DNA of 24,294 nucleotides from JBBSZK01 sp964354995 (GTDB lineage Archaea > Nanobdellota > Nanobdellia > Pacearchaeales > GW2011-AR1). Positions within the stretch are counted from its first letter, which is position 1, and every line of letters starts with the position of its first letter. Shown in pieces: positions 20,726 through 24,294 of this stretch. Made by a program: the position numbers and the translations under genes. The DNA lies in the NCBI GenBank assembly GCA_964354995.1, contig CAYHBQ010000011.1, positions 1-24,294 on the forward strand. Direction: 5' to 3'. The notes below the pieces were generated by a model. That model was not told where the DNA came from. It searched no databases and saw only the letters and a program-made list of their open reading frames with translations.

Positions 20726-23700
20726 TATTGATTACCTCTCAATTTCTTTATTGACTGAACAATTCCGGACTTATCTACGACTACTTCTCTGTCTGCGTCG
20801 AACTTTGTATGGGCAGAAGGCTTTGCACCTTTGCGTCTGCTTCTAGGAGCAATTATACTACGAGATTCTGAAGGAGTTCTATATTTTATTACCGATTCTC
20901 GTTTTGCTTGCTCTTCCTCTGAAACTCCAATATTATCAAACCATAAATCACTAGCTTTTACTTGTCCAGGCTTGGCTTCTTTCTGAGCAACAATGAATTG
21001 TGTATTTGCAAGCTTAGCAGCGTAACTTTCCGCGAAATGTTCTCCATGTTCTTGGCGTAAACGTTTCATGAAAGGTTTACTTACATAAAGTCCCTCGTTC
21101 TTTTCATTAAGTACTTTGAAACCTAGACCTTCTAAGGCTCCATTGAAGCCATCAGAGAATTTCTTATTTTTAATTAGAACTTCAAGCAATCCTTTAGGTT
21201 TGAGAATACGATTAGCCTCTGTTAAGGAATCTTTTACTTCATCAGGATTTCTCAATAGAGTAATAGATTCGTTGTCGACCATATCAAAAGTCTTATCATC
21301 GAAGATACTTTTCTCTCCAGTCATATTTCCTAGAACTTGATGAGGATTAGTGCCTTGTGCTAACATTGCTTTAGAGAAGTCTCTATCCCAGACTGCTGGA
21401 ACTTTGTAGCCGTGGGCGTTTACTACAGGAGCAAGATGTTGGTAAGCACTGTAAAGAAGCGATGGTCCTGAACCTTCTGACAATACTTTCTTAGGGAAGG
21501 CTAACTCATCACGATCTGCACGGCCAATAAGGTCAGTTATTTTTGCACGATGTATAACGGGGACTGCTAAATTATTTAGAGCTTCCATATAGAGTTTGAC
21601 AAACTCTGGGTCTTTCCAACAGTTTACAGGGTCTTTTCCAATTCTCTGCATAACTTCTTGCGCTTTTGTTGTATCGTAAGATATTTCGCTTCCATGTGAT
21701 GCTCTTGAACCGTAAGAGCTACGTTTTTTCACTTCGAAGTCGCTCGTGTCTTCTATAGAAGCATCAAGAACATTGATCGAAACTCCTCCCAGACCTCTCT
21801 TTATGATTTCTCCAAACTTCTTGCCTTCGGTGTCCTCAAGAAGTTCATGTTCATCTCTAGTTAGAGGATATCCATCAATAGCAATTCTATTAACAATATC
21901 TTTCTTTCTTACATAGTCTCGTTTATTTTCATCTAAGGTATCTTTACCACGCAAATAACGTAAATTAACTTTTCTAGTTTGCCCTTTACGCACAAGACGA
22001 GCTACTAGTTGTTCATCAGTGTTAGGAGAATAATCATCATCAAGTACAAATCCCCAGTTAGCTCGTGTAAAGTTAAGACTCTCTCCCCCAGTATCAGTTG
22101 TACAAATTATTCCATCTAAATCTTTGTCCAATCTATCAATAGTCTTTTCTCTATCTTCTACTTCCAGAATAGTTCCATCAATTATACCAATATCACTTTC
22201 TTTGCCAAACTTGCGTTTTATGGCTTCTCGCAAAGAAGCACCAATAGAGTTATGTGCTTGTAGAGAAGCATATGCCTCTTCCAATCCCATTTCTTTATAT
22301 CGTTGTTTAAGTTTCTCGCTCTCTGCTTGTGTTACTCCATCTCTGAATGCGCTAGAGAATATAACGAATTTCTCTCCACGAGCAATTGGGCCATCGTCAG
22401 CAGTTACCATCTCTTCAAGTCTTCTGTATTTTGCAGAGTTAGCAAGTGTTACTTGTCCTAAAGCATCTGCTCTCTTAAGAACTTCAGGATCAACCATTCT
22501 TGGATCAAGCAATGCTTTCTGTGCCTGAATAATCCAATTCCCTGGACGATGCTCTACAATGTGCTGATAAACTTTTCTTTGAACAGGATCAAGTTCAACA
22601 AGTTCCTCTTCTGGTTCACATTCCAATTGGTCATTCAGATCTTTAGATGTTCTACGAATAGTTTTTTCATTAAAGAAAGTGTATAGAATACGAGGATTGT
22701 TTTGATATAGTTCGTCAAACTTAGTAGGGTCTGGACAAGCCGCTGGATTAAGCAAGTGATACATGACTGCGTAATCCTTAAGACTATCTGGAATTGGCGT
22801 GCCTGTTAGTAAGGCTAGATGAGAAGCACTATGTGCAAGCGTACGTGCTGCTGCACTTTGAGTTGGTTTACCGTTAGTTGTACTTGTGTTATGTCCTTTG
22901 AAGTGGTGCGCTTCATCTGCGATAACATAGTCCACACCCATTTCGACTAAGGCATCTACAAATAATTTATCCGTTCCTTCTACTTTAGTGGTAAGTTGTT
23001 CATTGTTAAGAACAATCCATTTTTTACCTCTGAGGCTTTCTATAAATTCAGGCGTCTTTTTCTCGCCGTTCACAACAGCGATATCTTGTGGTTCTGCAAA
23101 GTATCTCTCGTGTCTTTCGCCTGCTAGTCCTTTCTTCCATGCTTTCTTAGCTTGATTAGGACCCATGACAACAGTACGTACGAAATCTTTGCCTTCAGCT
23201 TTTAGTTGACTCTCAATAAGCGTTTGTGCTAGAGCAGCAATTGCGGTTTTACCTGTACCACAGCCGTCAAATATACCGAATTTCTTTTCTCGCATTAAAT
23301 GGTATAATCCAATTCTTTGGTGTAGTGAAGGCAAAACTCCCTTCTCGCCTGTTTGAGGGTCTCTAAAGTCTGGATTTACGCCTGGAACTTGAACTTCCTT
23401 GTAACCCATATAAGTGGCTCTTAATTGCTGATAAGCTTCCAAGATGTTTGCATTCTTTTCTTTACCTATGCGTCTTTCAATAAGATCAAATGCTGCTTTT
23501 TCATTTTGTTTAAACGCAGGGAAGACTTCTCGTTCAACTTTCTTCTGAACAAGAACTTTAAGCATACGCTGATATTCTTCGTCTTCTGTCGTTTCCACTT
23601 TAGGAATAGCTCCAAGCAATTTCTCCAATGAAGCGGGGATAAGGGCCGAGTTACCATTAGTTGTAGTTCTTTCTTTAAGAGGTAGTGCATAACCGTGTCG

Positions 23701-24135
23701 CTTTGATGCTCCAACATTTAGAACGACTCTATAAAGATTTTCTATTTTATTCCCTACTTTCTTTCGTACTTCGGGATCAAGACAGAAAATAGTAGTTGCA
23801 ATAAGATCGTGATCTGCAACGGGGTCAAGAGAGTCAATAAACGGCAGGTAATCTGCTTTGGCGGTACCGCTTCCTCTGCTTGCAATCTCTCTAATGTGTT
23901 TGTAGATACGTTCTGCCCCTTCATAAGTCATTTCAAAGCTACCATCAAGCATGCCCCTTTCTTCTGCTCTATGTATTACCTCAGTAGGAAGACCAATACG
24001 TTTCGCACGTTCTAATGCAAGAGCAAGAGCACTTTTACCATCTTTTAAAAAACCAGACGCATAGCTATTTCCACGCCTTACTTGGTCTACACAGAGGTCT
24101 TGAAAAGTCCCCTTATATTCGGGTCTTTTTTCCAT
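20725..24135 (-). CDS. SNF2-like helicase fused to a degenerate class I methyltransferase-like domain
   Basis: This 1136-residue protein has a helical N-terminal part (1-245) of unknown fold. The SF2/SNF2 motor (about 265-750) shows LHQRIGLYHL, Walker A GCGTGKT (291-297), DEAHH (407-411), LLTGTP (442-447), TDTGGESLNFTRAN (680-693) and motif VI QLVARLVRKGQTRKV (709-723), the SNF2 style of RxxRxGQ. A linker (755-870) precedes a class I SAM-methyltransferase-like domain (about 880-1010): KVLSEGSGPS (motif I), AVWDRDFSKAM (motif II) and FDMVDNESITLLRN followed by LTEANRILKPKGLLEVLIKN, resembling Methyltransf_11. It lacks NPPY or PC, so DNA base methylation is unlikely, and SAM binding is uncertain. 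The C-terminus (1085-1136) is basic. A TATA at 24157-24164 is centred 25 bases before the ATG. It leads the operon and probably supplies the ATP-driven step. Confidence 0.9.
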   Translation of the reverse strand: MEKRPEYKGTFQDLCVDQVRRGNSYASGFLKDGKSALALALERAKRIGLPTEVIHRAEERGMLDGSFEMTYEGAERIYKHIREIASRGSGTAKADYLPFIDSLDPVADHDLIATTIFCLDPEVRKKVGNKIENLYRVVLNVGASKRHGYALPLKERTTTNGNSALIPASLEKLLGAIPKVETTEDEEYQRMLKVLVQKKVEREVFPAFKQNEKAAFDLIERRIGKEKNANILEAYQQLRATYMGYKEVQVPGVNPDFRDPQTGEKGVLPSLHQRIGLYHLMREKKFGIFDGCGTGKTAIAALAQTLIESQLKAEGKDFVRTVVMGPNQAKKAWKKGLAGERHERYFAEPQDIAVVNGEKKTPEFIESLRGKKWIVLNNEQLTTKVEGTDKLFVDALVEMGVDYVIADEAHHFKGHNTSTTNGKPTQSAAARTLAHSASHLALLTGTPIPDSLKDYAVMYHLLNPAACPDPTKFDELYQNNPRILYTFFNEKTIRRTSKDLNDQLECEPEEELVELDPVQRKVYQHIVEHRPGNWIIQAQKALLDPRMVDPEVLKRADALGQVTLANSAKYRRLEEMVTADDGPIARGEKFVIFSSAFRDGVTQAESEKLKQRYKEMGLEEAYASLQAHNSIGASLREAIKRKFGKESDIGIIDGTILEVEDREKTIDRLDKDLDGIICTTDTGGESLNFTRANWGFVLDDDYSPNTDEQLVARLVRKGQTRKVNLRYLRGKDTLDENKRDYVRKKDIVNRIAIDGYPLTRDEHELLEDTEGKKFGEIIKRGLGGVSINVLDASIEDTSDFEVKKRSSYGSRASHGSEISYDTTKAQEVMQRIGKDPVNCWKDPEFVKLYMEALNNLAVPVIHRAKITDLIGRADRDELAFPKKVLSEGSGPSLLYSAYQHLAPVVNAHGYKVPAVWDRDFSKAMLAQGTNPHQVLGNMTGEKSIFDDKTFDMVDNESITLLRNPDEVKDSLTEANRILKPKGLLEVLIKNKKFSDGFNGALEGLGFKVLNEKNEGLYVSKPFMKRLRQEHGEHFAESYAAKLANTQFIVAQKEAKPGQVKASDLWFDNIGVSEEEQAKRESVIKYRTPSESRSIIAPRSRRKGAKPSAHTKFDADREVVVDKSGIVQSIKKLRGNQ

Positions 24136-24156
24136 ATAAAGAGGGTCAGCATAAAG

Positions 24157-24164
24157 TTTATAAA
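24157..24164 (-). promoter_or_regulatory. TATA box of the helicase/repeat-protein operon
   Basis: TTTATAAA is centred 25 bases before the helicase ATG at 24135, so the three-gene transcript is probably leaderless. No further promoter is visible at the two internal gene junctions, which overlap by one and four bases. Confidence 0.65.
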
Positions 24165-24200
24165 GCTTATGTTTATGTAACCATTACAGAGTAACACATA

Positions 24201-24294
24201 ATGGCCAAAGCATTTGACATTCCACATCGAAAGACACAGCTTAGTCATGACTTTTTTGCTAGACCTGCAGTTGATGTGGCTCAAGATCTATTAG
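24201..24294 (+). CDS. 3-methyladenine DNA glycosylase (MPG/AAG family), 5' part
   Basis: Only the first 31 codons lie in the window. The peptide LSHDFFARPAVDVAQDLL matches the N-terminal block of the AAG family (L-x-x-x-F-F-x-R-x-x-x-x-V-A-x-x-L-L-G), which excises alkylated purines. GTTTATGTAA (24170-24179) is centred about 26 bases before the ATG, so the gene has its own promoter, divergent from the helicase operon. The catalytic region is beyond the window, so the call rests on one block. Confidence 0.75.
   Translation, partial: MAKAFDIPHRKTQLSHDFFARPAVDVAQDLL

Noticed and set aside
20725..21500. DNA adenine or cytosine methylase domain on the helicase
   Set aside because: No NPPY, DPPY or PC motif is present; the domain resembles the UbiE/Methyltransf_11 type instead.
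17560..24200. Attachment-site duplication of the tRNA-Lys 3' end
   Set aside because: I looked for a second copy of the T-arm and acceptor sequence between 17585 and 24200, especially near 24136-24200, and saw none. No integrase is present in the window.

Overview
The window is archaeal, most likely from a DPANN lineage of the Woesearchaeales/Pacearchaeales type. The reasons are an archaeal-type tryptophanyl-tRNA synthetase, a tRNA-Lys with a bulge-helix-bulge intron after position 37, tRNAs without an encoded CCA, and TATA boxes centred about 25 bases before most start codons, which points to largely leaderless transcripts. Many small membrane or secreted proteins of unknown function, a DUF5652-like protein and a VKOR-associated thioredoxin-like protein fit the same picture. 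The exact lineage is an inference. No stretch longer than 300 bases lacks a gene.

Region 1 (1-6200): a membrane-anchored or secreted lytic-transglycosylase-like enzyme with a peptidoglycan-binding domain; trpS; a 644-residue surface protein with beta-rich outer domains, one membrane segment and a cytoplasmic domain resembling a degenerate class III nucleotidyl cyclase; two small unknown genes around a cold-shock protein; and the membrane protease HtpX.

Region 2 (6200-12160): an unknown 254-residue protein; a secreted six-cysteine protein coupled to a small membrane protein; a lemA-Nudix pair; a secreted thioredoxin-like protein with CADC; a YjdF/DUF2238-like membrane protein; an IscS/NifS cysteine desulfurase; two small membrane proteins; and tRNA-Pro(GGG).

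Region 3 (12160-17600): a three-gene minus-strand operon (DUF5652-like protein, small beta protein, family 2 glycosyltransferase). It is divergent from a deoxyribonucleotide-synthesis cluster: nrdR, the B12-dependent ribonucleotide reductase nrdJ, then a thioredoxin that could be its reductant. Two strong palindromes 32 bp apart in the nrdR leader look like NrdR boxes. The intron-containing tRNA-Lys(TTT) follows.

Region 4 (17700-24200): the most unusual part, a tightly overlapping three-gene minus-strand operon with AT-rich codons. It encodes a 1136-residue SNF2-like helicase fused to a degenerate class I methyltransferase-like domain, a 553-residue protein made of nine Trp/Tyr-rich repeats, and a 450-residue protein made of six repeats resembling homing-endonuclease-associated repeats. 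The two repeat proteins end in nearly the same short peptide (DSLxSLLExYAGxN), and a copy of this motif also sits near the N-terminus of the 450-residue protein. I do not recognise this set as a described system. It could be a defence, nucleic-acid-remodelling or mobile-element module. The window ends in the first 31 codons of a 3-methyladenine DNA glycosylase-like gene on the plus strand.
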